Source: Oscarella lobularis
Lineage: Eukaryota > Porifera > Homoscleromorpha > Homosclerophorida > Oscarellidae
Assembly (NCBI RefSeq): GCF_947507565.1
Contig: NC_089176.1
Coordinates: 3,162,001 to 3,226,000, forward strand
Reading direction: 5' to 3'
DNA length: 64,000 nt
The notes beneath the pieces were generated by a model. That model was not told where the DNA came from. It searched no databases and worked only from the letters and a program-made list of their open reading frames with translations. Each line of letters starts with the position of its first letter. Position 1 is the stretch's first letter. A program made the position numbers and the translations under genes. Below are positions 34,141-46,600 of this stretch, piece after piece.

Positions 34141-36213
34141 TGGGACAGCTATTCGCTCGAAACAATGGCGATGTAGAGCAAGCGAACGGCGCTGGACCGG
34201 CGTATTGTTATCCTCCACCGAACGGTAACCGGTCGAAGCTAAAACATTGCTCCTGGGACCCCTTTCGAGGATCTCACCTTGCGGTTTTTTCCCCAGGTGC
34301 GTATTTCGGCAATCGCTTCCAACTGGGCAACGAGACGTTCGACACGACCGAACCGGAGTCGTATCTCTTCGGCGACAATCACGATCTAAACTTCCTCGGC
34401 CGAAGACCAAGCCAAGTGAGAGCGAAAACGCGCGAAGACACCTCCCTATCGAATACACCACTAGTTTCCGTATCCCGCACCTCAACTGGGAGAACCGACG
34501 AGAACGATTCGAAGCCTGATCAACATACGAAAGGACACTCTCAAGCTAGTTCGGTGAGAAAGGCGATGACATATTAGTTTTGGCTATAATCTTATTTGGG
34601 GAGATATTTGGTTGATTCTTGCTTGTTGGTTCTGATTTATCTATGGGTTGTTTGATAGAAAAAATGGAAATTCGGATGGCTATCATATCGAGTTCATTTT
34701 CGACTGTGACGTCAATTGCACGGTGAATTTTTATCTCTTTGCCACTGAAGACGTAGAGAACGGGAAACTCAAGTGAGTGAGGGAATAGGGACGACTGGTG
34801 TCGGCGTACTTGGGTTCTTCCTTTTTTCATATATATTTTAGATATGTGTCCAAGCGTGACAAATTGGCTGTTCCTCAGTTTGCGTTCAAGCGCGGCTCCG
34901 GACAGGTTTTCAAGGAAAAATCCGGCTATGAAATCACACCCACTAAGTGGAATCAAGACGAGGTGAGACGGAGAGAGAGATGAGTGTCCACCAGAACGAG
35001 CACTAAACTGATATTTCTAGTTGACGTTCAATCGAGACAAGCCCCATCACTATCCACTTGTAATTCACATTGAGGCAAGCAGTGAAGGTATTACGATAAG
35101 GTATAAATAAATGTTTGTGTACATTTTTTGTTCTATAGGAAACAGAGGTCACTCTCATTGTCTGATTGGCAGCTTTGAAAAGGCATAAAGAACCTTTGTA
35201 GTCTTGGCGTATCTACTATTGTTTTGCTATAGAATTCAGATGGCAGCTATTCGTTGAAGCCTGTCAAGCAAAAGCAGATGGTAGGTAGTAAGAAGACACA
35301 TTTCTTCAGCTTTGAATCCTACTTGGGGGCGATGCTAGGTTGACGGCTGTTTGTTTGTCTTGCAAGAGATCTACGGGCTCGAGAACAAAGAAAAGAAATC
35401 GAACAAAGTCAGCCAGAGATTTCATAACCAATTCCTGATTTACACTGGCTCTTCCAGCTATTGAGTGATACTGAAGACGAAGCGGATATCGATGACGACA
35501 ACGTGGACACGATATCGCAGAATGGAATAGAGTGTGTCATCTGTATGGGAGACCCGAAGGACACGCTCTTTCTACCCTGCCGTCATCTTTGCGTGTGCCA
35601 CGAGTGCGGTAAGACCAGTAGCACTTCTCTCGCTCTTGGAGGTATCATACGATGTTCGTGTTTAGCTGAGTCGCTGCGAGAACAGTCGAGCAATTGTCCC
35701 ATATGCAGGCAACGTAAGGAATAGCTGGTCTTTTTTTGTGGGGCACGTGTTCCTGCTGCGTTTCCTATACGTCGCGTTTTTTTTTTGTGTATAGCCTTCA
35801 AAGCTCTGCTCCGCCTTGAAGCTCTCAAGCGATGCTCTGCTGATGCCGGCGGCACTCAGGCATGGCTACAATAGATAAAAATCCTTGAATGCCATCAGAG
35901 CGAACCTCTCTATCTCCTCGTACAGGACGGCTCGGCAAAGTACGTTTCGGTTCCTCTGATTGAGGCGCTGGACAGTTGCAGTGGCACGGGCGTGATTTCT
36001 CCTTCTCCACATGACATTGAAACGATTGATGAGAACGAAGATGAGGACGGTCGCGTGGTGGTCGTTAAACCGGCTGAGGGGACGGCGCCGTCGGTGAGCG
36101 CCGTTGACGTTGTGCTTCCTGGAACGCCAGCCAATAGCGAGACGGCGTCGAGATCCTCGTCGTTTGTGCCGGGAAGCGGAAGAAAGGTGTCGTCGCTGTC
36201 TGACGATGTGTGA
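34141..36213 (+). CDS. MGRN1: Mahogunin-type RING E3 ubiquitin ligase
   Basis: Thirteen exons: 34141-34224, 34297-34415, 34465-34553, 34659-34772, 34842-34962, 35021-35087, 35139-35182, 35233-35280, 35339-35407, 35458-35608, 35666-35713, 35795-35859 and 35926-36213. The N-terminus starts MGQ, a myristoylation-type start. The MGRN1/RNF157 domain is clear: YLFGDNHDLNFLGRRP, RTIRSLINIRKDTLKLVR, SLKPVKQKQM and LQEIYGLENK. The C3HC4 RING reads CVICMGDPKDTLFLPCRH to NCPICRQPF. The C-terminus has the VPLIEAL segment and an acidic/Ser-rich tail, shorter than in vertebrates. Two introns (35183-35232 and 35860-35925) appear to use GC donors. Role by family: ubiquitination in endosomal trafficking and receptor signalling. 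Confidence 0.92.
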
Positions 36214-36453
36214 AACGAAAGATTCCGTGTACAGATGCAATCGATAGGTACATAGATATAGTGAAATACTAACGATTTTGTTTGGCATCTTATATAACAT
36301 ATTTACCTAAAAGCAATAGAACTTGAAGATCCACAAATCTTTGAAAATGCCATAAAAGCATTGATAATAGATAGTTAGAGCGACTGCTGCTTGTTTCAAC
36401 TACTTCACGTGATTGCACGAGACACAAACTTGAAGGCAGGCAAGTGAACAAGC

Positions 36454-38798
36454 ATGAATCGTCGTTTTCTTGCCTTGGCACTGCTTGCAAAAGTCCTTCT
36501 GTTTGCCTCCGGTGCTCAAACTGGTTCCATGATAGCTCAGACACCGCCGATGGGATGGTAACTACTCAAGTAACCATAGCGTAAAAGCGAGACAATTTTA
36601 TCTGATGAAAAGGAGCTCTTGGAATCATTTTACCTGCGCTGGAATCAACGAAACCGTTGTGAAAGGCGTCGCAGATGCAATGGTCAGCTCAGGCCTAAAA
36701 GACTTCGGATACATCTACGTCAACTTGGACGGTAAGAAATATTGCCACTGATACTACCTACCACTTTTCGAGACCGTATGCAAATATTTCTGTAGATTGC
36801 TGGCAGATAAACAGAACGGCTGATGGAGTTATTGTGCCAGATCCAACGAAATTTCCTAACGGCATTCCGAGTCTAGTCAACTATGTCAAAGCGAAAGGAC
36901 TGAAATTTGGTAAAACGTAGTCAAGTAGTTCAGCTCCAGTGCTAGCTTTTGTGTTGATCAACAGGTTTATATACGTCTCGTGGCGTAATGACATGTCAAC
37001 GTCGGCCGGGCTCGTACGGATACGAAGAGATAGATGCAAAGACTTACGGTAGAGACTCAAGTCACTATATTTCTCGTTACGTTTTGTCCTTAGCTTCTTG
37101 GGGAGTTGAGTTCCTGAAAAATGATAATTGCTATCCTGCACCGCACTCAGACCCCAACACCGATTACGGGAAAATGTCGCTTTACCTCAATGCAACGGGA
37201 AAACAATTCGTACACAGCGTTCAGACACCGGAGCCTATAGAAATAGCCTACAACGTGTCGAACATGAGACGGTAGCTCCCAAGCAAATTTTTACTGATTG
37301 TATTATCAATTCTTTTAGAGTTGGACATGACATTCAGGATCATTACGATTCTATGCTCTCACTCGTCCAGGAAGCTCGACAACAGGGATTGGCTAAATAT
37401 GCTCATCCAGTAGGTTTGAACAGCAAAGTATCATATGTAGATGAATCACTTTTTCAGGGCTTTTGGAATGACTTGGACATGATGGAAATAGGTACGTACC
37501 ACTTTTGCATGTGGCACTGAACTGATCAATAATGTACTTCTCTTTGAAAAGGAAACGGACACATGACTACAATAGAATACATCACTCATATGTCATTGTG
37601 GTGCCTGCTTAAAGCGCCTCTTATAATGGGCAACGACGTGAGGAACATTGACAAGGAAACCTTGACGATTTTGACAAATAAAGAGGCGAGGAAGTGATCT
37701 TGACGTATTTGTTTCTATTCTTTAATATGCTAGTACAGGTCTTAGCTGTGAATCAAGATGCTCTGGGTGTTCAAGGCACCCTTAGAGCGAATAGGTCCGT
37801 TGTAATGTGAGTTTTGTACTAAATTTGGTGTGGTGACGAAGCAGTTTTTTTAGAAGTACCAACGCTCTTGTTGCTGCTCAGTCCTGCGTCTCTGGAAGCC
37901 AATATCAGGAATTTATTTATGCTAGACGGTAGTGCGCCCTTGTCAAATTTATTTCTTTAGACGTGGAAATTCAACGTTTCGTCTGGCGCTATACTAAACG
38001 TTGAAACCGGCGCCTGTCTTAGTGCACCGACGTCCAACTTGGTGCAGGTGTGCATAGGAGAACTTCAGAGAGAGCAAGAGAGTCTTGATCTTTTCTTCCT
38101 TGAAAGGTTTCTGTACAGCCTTGCGACAGCGGAAATCCAGCGCAAAAATGGGCTTTTGGAGACCATAACAAAATACATCCGGCTCAAGACAAACTTCGCT
38201 GTTTGGACGTCTACATGTATTCTGGTCCTCCGATTCAGTTGGCAAATTGCAAAAAGTACTGCATCTTCCAAAGAGCATAATTTAGTAACTTACTTTTTAT
38301 TCTAGCACGTCGTTTCAAAATCAACAGTTTGCATTTGAAAGCGACGGAACTTTCCGTCCCAACGTTAGTAAATTGTGCGTCGGTTTGCAACCTGTTGCTC
38401 AAGCTGAAGTGTGGGGAGGTTGTAAAATAAACGTATTTGAAAAAAATAGTTCGTATTTGCTGCTTTGTAGGACCTCTCTCTGACAACGCCTTTGCGGCCG
38501 TTTTACTCAATAAAGACGCAAAGCCTCGCAACATAACTGTACGGCTTAGTGCTACATATGTGAAGCGCTCTTTAGTTACGTTCCGCAGGTTCAATGGTCA
38601 GATCTCAATTTTTCAAGCAGTGCTTCGTACAGCGTTCGTGACTTGTGGCAACGCAAGGACATGGGAACATTTACGGTGCACCCAGCAGTTCGTATACACA
38701 TCTAGATACTCGTCTAAATGTATTACTTTTAGCAAAACTACACTGCTCTTGATGTTCCAGTTCACGGAGTTGCAATGATCAAACTCACCCCATCTTGA
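36454..38798 (+). CDS. GH27 alpha-galactosidase with internal ricin-type lectin domain
   Basis: Secreted (signal peptide MNRRFLALALLAKVLLFAS). Exons include 36454-36557, 36613-36731, 36796-36909, 36965-37271, 37319-37409, 37458-37491, 37552-37685, 37739-37806, 37854-37928, 37961-38047, 38107-38255, 38306-38418, 38471-~38559, ~38589-38675 and 38733-38798. GH27 hallmarks: TPPMGWSSWN, nucleophile region FLKNDNCY, and acid/base region GFWNDLDMMEIGNG. After NQDALG, a ricin-B-like module with repeated Gln-x-Trp/Phe segments and CLDV is inserted; then comes the usual GH27 beta-sandwich (VWGGPLSDNAF to VRDLW). The frame at 37928/37961 does not join cleanly with a GT donor and needs a transcript. One intron (37686-37738) uses a GC donor. 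Predicted to release alpha-linked galactose or N-acetylgalactosamine. Confidence 0.85.
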
Positions 38799-39030
38799 TC
38801 GAGAAATAAACAACTGCTGTTGTGTTTTTCTTTTTTGGATGCATTGCTGTTCACCTGATGCCACTGATGTGTTGTTATCTCTCTGAACGAGCTCGACATC
38901 TATGCTCTACTTATCTTACAGGTATTTTTTAGAGGAGCCGTCTGCCCGGGCTCCCTTCTCTTGTGGGAGACTTAACTGCCAATCATCATAACATCAACAG
39001 GACCGTAGACTAGTAAGATCACAAGGCAAG
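38799..39030. other. Convergent intergenic gap
   Basis: A 232-bp gap between the stop codons of the GH27 and GH10 genes. AATAAA near 38806 is a likely poly-A signal for the GH27 gene. Nothing else recognised. Confidence 0.5.
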
Positions 39031-40448
39031 TCATACGACAGTTTTGTTTTGTAGCATGGCAGCGACGGTATCAAAGCACGGTTTCGGCTTGTAGTTGGAG
39101 TCAAACAAATCAGGCTCGTAGTTGCTTTTGCGCCACGAGTACTTGTCAATATATCCCCACACCTCATAGTTCTTGCACCTTGAAATTGTGCAGCAAAGTT
39201 TGAAATTGCCTGTGGTTACTATTACGTGTACTTACATTTTATTGCTTAGACATGCTTTCAGAACGTTTCCGTAAACTTCGGCTTGCTGCTGAAGCTTTTG
39301 CTGCTCTGTTCCAGTGCCCCCAGCAAAGCTGACATCTAACTCAGTGATATGAACTTCGAGACCCAAGTCCGCCAGACGCTTAATATTTGCAGCCATATCA
39401 TTGTATGACGGAGCCGGTCTTCCCAGTTTGGGATTTTTCATTTTAGCTTACACAGAAAAGGTAAGCAAAGCGTTTTCGATCACACGTTTACTTACTGAAA
39501 TCATCTCCCAAGGTAAAATGACTCTGCAGCCCAACGCCGTGGACAGGTATGCCTCGTTGGATCATCGATTTCAGCATTTCATAAATAGCATTGCTCTTGC
39601 CATTTAGTCCTTCAGAATTGTAGTCATTGTACTAAATAGAAAGAATCTCGTTCGAAAGGAAAAGAGAGAAAAATGCCAGGTGCTTACGAAGAGTTTGGCT
39701 TGAGGATCAGCCTCGTGAGCTGTTTTAAACGCCAGGTCAATGTAATTTGAAACTGAGGACAACAAACAAAGCAAATATTCTTAAGGAATCAAAAATTGCG
39801 TCGCATCCGGTGCGTACCAGCTGGGTACCAAATGTTCGTCTTGAGAGTTTGATTTGAAGTAGGGTTATCGAGCACGGCTTCATTCACGACGTCCCATGCG
39901 TACGCCTTGCCTTTGTACCGACTTGCGACAGTGTGCACGTGCCGAGTAAGAACATCAATCAAAGCAGTTTTATTCCCAGCCAGCTTTTGCAACCTGGAGA
40001 AGAAGACATCGTGCATGCACGGTAAGTCGACTAATATCAGTGTATACCAGCTTGGATTGTGAACACCCCAGCAGAGGTTGTGTCCTCTGAACACCTGCTT
40101 GAATGTCATGGCTACGTTGAGAATAAAATCGCACTCGGTGAAATCAAATTTGCCGTTCGACGGTTCCGTGGCAGTCCTGAGAAAGAGAAGCCAGTGCTAC
40201 AGTGTTTCTCACTTTAAAATTTACCATTTGCAGGCATTTTCCGGAGTCACCAAGCTGAATTGTTGTCCCAATGTGAGATTGTACTGCGAGTCATTTTGGA
40301 AGTGGGATACGCCCGCTGCGGAACCGATAAACAGCCCGGCAGCTTTTCCCAGATCTCTTAGTATGGCAATTGTGGGCTGGGACTCTCTAGCAGCTGCACA
40401 GCTTGTGATGATAGCGAGTTGGAGCACGAAGGACAAGTGAGTAGCCAT
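39031..40448 (-). CDS. Secreted GH10 endo-1,4-beta-xylanase
   Basis: Seven exons: 40448-40223, 40176-40048, 39993-39818, 39752-39689, 39631-39496, 39446-39236 and 39178-39031. The start at 40448 gives a signal peptide (MATHLSFVLQLAIITSCAAA); an in-frame ATG 42 bp upstream is less suitable. GH10 marks: RGHNLCWGVHNPSW, acid/base WDVVNEAV, FYNDYN, HGVGLQSHF, nucleophile HITELDV, and the C-terminal YEVWGYIDKYSW. About 360 residues, normal for a single-domain GH10. The intron-rich structure and animal neighbours rule out bacterial contamination. Predicted to cut xylan backbones; neighbouring GH27 and GH3 enzymes could remove side chains and trim oligosaccharides. Confidence 0.93.
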
Positions 40449-40634
40449 TAGCTCGTTGCACGTGATTCTAGCGCTCCGGAAGTTGCGCATTTTTTCGTCA
40501 ACCTGTCTAACTATATACGGGAACGGAATTTACAAAATCAATTGCCAAATCAACCAATAACCTGCGCCCGAATTGGCAACTGCTATCACGCGACTAAAAG
40601 CATCCAAAACCGTTTCATCTCACTCTCGCACAAA
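40449..40634. promoter_or_regulatory. Divergent promoter between GH10 xylanase and dynein heavy chain
   Basis: Only 186 bp separate the two start codons, so both promoters must lie here or overlap the genes. No consensus TATA box or obvious RFX palindrome was recognised by eye. Confidence 0.35.
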
Positions 40635-43600
40635 ATGCCCGATAAAGACGACGACAAAAGCGCGGAAACGGAAAGTGATCCGCGTCTCGCCTTCCTTTCC
40701 GAATACGTTCTCAAAACTCTCAAGCAAAAGCCAGACAAATGGTCGAAAATGCTCTCCTCGGACGAAAACCGCATGGTCATCACGACCTTCTTCGAAAGAG
40801 CGGACGCCCAGTCGCTTGTCTTTCATCTAAGTGCGCAGGGACAGCTGACACCGTCGCCGCACTTTCCTTCTGCCACGAAATTCAAATCGGTTTATTTCGT
40901 CAAAAAGTCGCCATCTTCCGTCACCGAGCAAAACGCACGGAAGCTTCTCGTGTTCGGCGATCTCTCTCACACGCCGCTCGATCAGCTCTCGACTCTCGTC
41001 GACGATGTAAGACCCTTTCATAGCGTTGCCATGGCACAGATACAGTGCAGTAGTAAAAGGCGCCATATCCGTTGTTACGGAAGCCGTAAGACCGTTGTTT
41101 TGACTTTTTTTCCCTGAAGGTTCTTCTTCCCCTGATCTCCAACGACGGAAATCACAAGGAATGGCCGTCGGTCGTATCGCAGGACGTGCTTCGACACATG
41201 CAGGAGCTGAAGAACAACGTCTACGTCGTAGCGGGACAGGTCAAAGGCCGAACGCTTCTACCCCTGCCCACGGGACCGAACGGAAGCTCGGCGGACGTCG
41301 AAGAAAGGTAGATACACCGCGATTCGACGACGAAAAAGACTGAGGCCCCTTTTCCGATCCGCTCCCGAAATTGATCTAAGACTATATATGCGATGGGTTC
41401 AACGATGATACTGTACTAGCAGTCGAAGCGGCGGTAGTTAGATTTTCATGCGATTAAATTTTAATTAAATATTTAAGGAAATTAATACCATCTTTTTACA
41501 GCGTCGATAAGCCCGGACATGATAAGAGCATCGTTCACGTCGTCGAGTCGGTCGTCATCGACTGGGTTCACCAAGTGCAGGGCGTCTTGAAGAAAAGCTC
41601 CGCGCAGCCCCTTCTTGACGGTCTCAATCCGACGCCGTTTGTTGAGTTGGACTTCTGGCGCGAGCGTCGCGACAACTTACAGTACATATTCGATCAGCTC
41701 CAAGACGGGAAAGTGCGACGAATGGCCGAATTGCTCGAGCGAACGCAGAGCAGTTATTTTCCAGCCTTCAAAAAAATGTTCCTCGACGTCAAAGCGGGTA
41801 AGAATAGCATGTTAGGAAAATGCACGAGTTTTATTCGTATACATAGCTCTTGTCGAAGCTGACGACATATCGCTGTATTTGAAGCCGTTGCGTCGGCAGT
41901 TGGAGAGTCTGGAGGAGACGGACTTCACCGAACTTGGCCAGCAACTGCTCTGTGTGATGCATACGGTGTGCATTGTGTGGGCCAATTCGGAGTTCTACTG
42001 TCAACCGGCTCGCATCGTTGTTCTACTACACGAATTGGGAAATCTAGTCATGGAATTGGTTCGAGTGAAATGCCAGGCGTGCAGACGCTAACTCTATTTT
42101 TTTCTATAGACGAGATCCTTTGTTGGTCCGGACGAGATTTTTCGCTCCGAGGCCGACGAGGCTCAGGAGAAGATCGTCGAAGCGTTGAAGGTCTGTCGAC
42201 TGTTTCGTCAATTGTACAACGAAAGAAAGGCTGCTTTGGCCGACTACTACGTCGATCTGCCCAACAAAGAAGTTTGCTTATGGGACTTTGATTCCACTTT
42301 GGTCTTCACGCGATTCGACGTGTTTGTCGGAAGATTGGCAACGCTCGAGGTGACGTCGAGAGGAATTATTCGCGACGAGACTTTGCATTGGGGGTTCGCT
42401 TCTAGGAATTTTTTGGAATAGTTTTAGAATTTTCAAAATTGGAAAAGATCGACTTCAATGGCATCAAGGGAACGAGTCTCCTCGCGATGGTTCGGCGCGT
42501 CCTCGAGCAATTTCAGGAGCACGTCGCCGTCTTCGCCCAACGCTCCTATGATCCTCTCGATCCGCAGAACGCGGTAAGAGAACGACGTTTCTGTGACTGC
42601 ACCATTATATTAGACGTTGGTCTAAGGATTTTGTTCAAGATTATAAGGCGTTTGCGAGCAAGATTTCTGACTTGGATAGCTGCCTTGCTGCTATCGTTTG
42701 TCAGGCCTTTGACGACTGCTCTGGACCCCAGGCTATGTTCAAGGTAAAGAGTACGCACTTATCAAACATTGCTTGATGAAACTAGCTGTTTTTCTGTAGC
42801 TATTGGATTCGTTAGGCAGTCTTCTTGATCGTCCCGCTATCCAGGAGCAATTCATCAACAGAGTGCCTTTTCTCATCGCCTCCCTCGACTGGTACCTGAA
42901 CCAAAACAAGGAAATCTACGACGAGCAGATGCTACTAAAAACGGAACGAATCGAAGGTCGTCTGCCGTATCAAAAACGCAACATGCCGTCCATATCGGGA
43001 ACGCTCAACTGGTCGCAGGAGCTGAAAGATCGCGTGGGCCACTCGATCGCTCGCCTACGACAACTGGCGTTTGGCGCGTCCGCCGAAGGAGCCGAAGCGA
43101 TGGTCGTTCTAAGCAAAGCGCAAGAGATGAATACCTTGTTAGAAGAGTGAGTTTTGCTCTTAGATCTCGTTGTTTTATGACGTCGTTTTTTTTCTCTTGT
43201 TTTTTAGTTACGAACGGACTGTGTACGGCGAATGGGCTCAGGGAGTCGACCAAGTGTCGAAGTTGAATCTCGAGCGTCCCCTCCTGACGCGAAACGACGA
43301 GACGAGACTGATTCGAGTCAACTTCGATCCGCAGGTATAGGGAAGACGTCCTCAAGAATAAATAAAAATAAATAAATATCTTTGACTATATATAGCTGAT
43401 GTCTGTGCTGAAAGAGGTTCGCTATCTCGAAATGCGCGGCGACGGCGATGCCATACCAGCGGAAGCGGCGGCCGTTTATTCGAGAAACGAGATGTATCGA
43501 AAGTATCTCGCCAGTCTCGACTTGATCGTCGCCTGGTACAACGAAGTACGCGAGACGGTCCTCGACGTGGAGTTTCCTCTCATCGCAAGTCAGCTGGACG

Positions 43601-46600
43601 AAATTGATAGTCAACTAGAACAAGCCCTGGCGTCGTTGACGTGGGTCGGCGAAGGTGAGTGAAACATTCTATGCCTTTGGGGAGTCACTTTCAAAAAATG
43701 TTGAAATTTCTTTTTTAAGGTGTCTGGGACTATATCGAAACGACGCGCAACAAAGTATACGATTTAGAGCAGCGCGTTCTGTCGACGAAAACCAACATCG
43801 AAAAGATCGTCCAGCTGATGGCCAAGTGGGCCGAATCTCCCCTATTCGAACGAAAAGATCTCAAAAAGGACACGATGCTCGCGTTGGAGGATCGCGACGC
43901 GCGCATTCAGGCCCGCTACGCGCTGATCGGCGCCGCCGGCGAACAAATACACGCGCTCGTCGGCGAGAACTTGAAACTGTTTCGCGCCGACGAGACGTCG
44001 GGCACGTGGCGCAGTTACATCGAGTACATAGACGAGTTGATACTCGACGGCTTTTTCAACGCGATTCACTGTTCGCTCGCGTTTCTCCTCGAGAACACCG
44101 ATTCAACGAAACCGGGACTGGCGCCGCTCTTGGAGGCGAAGCTCGAACTTCAAATACCGGAGCTCGTCTTTCAGCCGTCGCTCGACTACGGCTCGGGCTG
44201 CACGGACGGTTTCTACGAGCTCGTCGAAGGACTCCTGCTCGACGTCTTCAAAATGTCGTCGCTCGTGAAACGACTGGCGATAGGCGAGTCGGACGGCGTC
44301 GATCATTATCAGGCCGATTTGGAGGACATGCTCGAGCTGTCAGAAATGCGCGCCGAAATCATGGATCGGTGTCAGGGCGTCATCACGAAAGCGTTGGAGT
44401 ATCGGAGCTCGTTCGACTCGTACGCGTATCTGTGGGTCGACGATCGGCCGGAGTTTATGCGTCAGTTTCTTCTCTACAATCACGTTCTCACTGCCGACGA
44501 GTTGGATCAGTACGGTGACGAGGGCGTGCCGGAGAGTCCGCCGACGCTGAGTCACTTCAAGACGCAGATCGATTCGTACGAGAGGATCTACGCCGACGTG
44601 GAGAAGGTCGACGGGACGAGCCAGTTTGACGTCTGGTTCAAAGTCGACGCGAGACCGTTTAAACAGGGTCTATTGAATATCATCAAGAAGTGGAGTCTGA
44701 TGTTCAAGCATCATCTGACCGCACACGTAACAAGCAGGTAGGAATAATTATTAGTCATATAGAGACACATAGAGAAAAAACTTGTGTTTTTTTTAGTCTT
44801 GATGACTTGGCTTCCTTTATCACGATGGCTGACACCGGACTCGCGAAAGAGGTCGCCGAGAACGACTACAACGGTCTCATCGACGTCATCGGTCATCTCG
44901 TCGCCGTCAAGGATCGTTCGCCGACGACGGACAACATGTTCGAGCCGCTGAAGGAGACGATCGATCTGCTGCGGACGTACGATCAGGAAGTGTCGGACGA
45001 CGTGCACACGCTGCTGCTTGAGCTACCCGAGCGTTGGACGAATCTGAAGAAAGTAGCGGCGCTCGCCAAGCAGGCGGTCGCTCCTCTGCAAGCGAACGAA
45101 GTGGCAATCATACGGAAAAAGTGTTCATCGTTCGACGTATGTGCTGGATGACACATAGGTAGAGAATATATGTATAAGATTTTTTCCTCCTTAGGTTAAA
45201 CAGCACGAATTCAGGGAGCATTTCCGCAAGATCGCTCCTCTGAGTTACCAATCGACGAACGTCTACGTGCGTCTCGATCGACTCAACGTCGAAATAGCCA
45301 ATCTCGAGCGGGAAATGGGCGCTTTGCACGAGTCGGCCGCTCTCTTCGAAGTGAACACGCCCGACTACAAGCAACTCAAAGCGTGTCGACGCGAGGTCGT
45401 CCTGCTGAAGCAACTGTGGGACGTCGCCGAGCTCGTGCACGGTTGCATCGACGAGTGGAAGACGACGCTCTGGCGCGAAATCAACGTCGAAACGATGGAC
45501 ATGGAACTGAAGCGATTCATGAAGGACATTCGGATGCTCGACAAGGAGATGCGCGCCTGGGACGCGTTCACCGGTCTCGATTCGACGGTGAAGAACATGG
45601 TGACGTCGTTGCGCGCCGTCGGCGAGCTGCAGAATCCGGCGATTCGCGATCGTCACTGGTTGCAATTGATGCAGGCGACCAAAGTGAAATTCGTCATGTC
45701 GGTCGAGACGAGTTTGGCCGATTTGCTTCAATTGAACTTGCACAATTTCGAGGAGGAAGTGAGAGGAATCGTCGACAAGGCGACGAAGGAGTTGAACATG
45801 GAGAAGATTCTGAAGGAGTTGGACGTCACCTGGTCGCAAATGGAGTTCCAGCACGAGTCGCATCCGCGCACGGGCATCACTCTGCTCAAGTCGAGCGAGG
45901 AATTGATCGAGACGCTCGAAGACAATCAAGTTCAACTGCAGAACATGATCACGTCGAAATACATCGCCTTCTTTCTCGAAGAAGTGTCGTCGTGGCAGAA
46001 AAGGTTATCGACGGCCGACTCGGTGATCAGCATTCTCTTCGAAGTCCAACGCACTTGGTCGCACTTGGAGAGCATTTTCATCGGTTCGGAGGACATACGA
46101 ATGCAATTGCCCGAGGACTCGAAACTCTTCGACGGAATCGACGACGATTTCAAAGCGCTCATGGCCGACGCCGAGAAGACGCCGAATGCCGTCGAAGCGA
46201 CGAACAAACCGGGTCTCTACGACAAGTTGGAGGACATACAGCGTCGATTGTCGATCTGCGAGAAGGCGTTGGCCGAATACTTGGAGACGAAGCGACTCGC
46301 CTTTCCGCGTTTCTATTTCGTCTCGTCCGCCGATTTGCTCGATATTCTGTCCAAGGGCAACATGCCGACCGAAGTCGCTCGTCATCTGGCGAAACTTTTC
46401 GACAATATGGCGCGTTTGAAGTTTCAGGAGGATCCCGACGGAAAGTCGACGAAGATGGCGTTGGGCATGTATAGCAAAGAGGACGAATACGTCGAGTTTA
46501 ACGAACCGTGCGAATGCGTCGGTCAAGTCGAAGTGTGGCTCCATAGACTGATGGAAACGATGCAGGCGACGGTGCGACACGAACTGTGCGAATCGGTGTC

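Noticed and set aside
43655-44518. Long alternative + frames within the dynein gene (also 45383-46474).
   Set aside because: Arg/Ser-rich frame-shadow translations of dynein exons, which have full family support.
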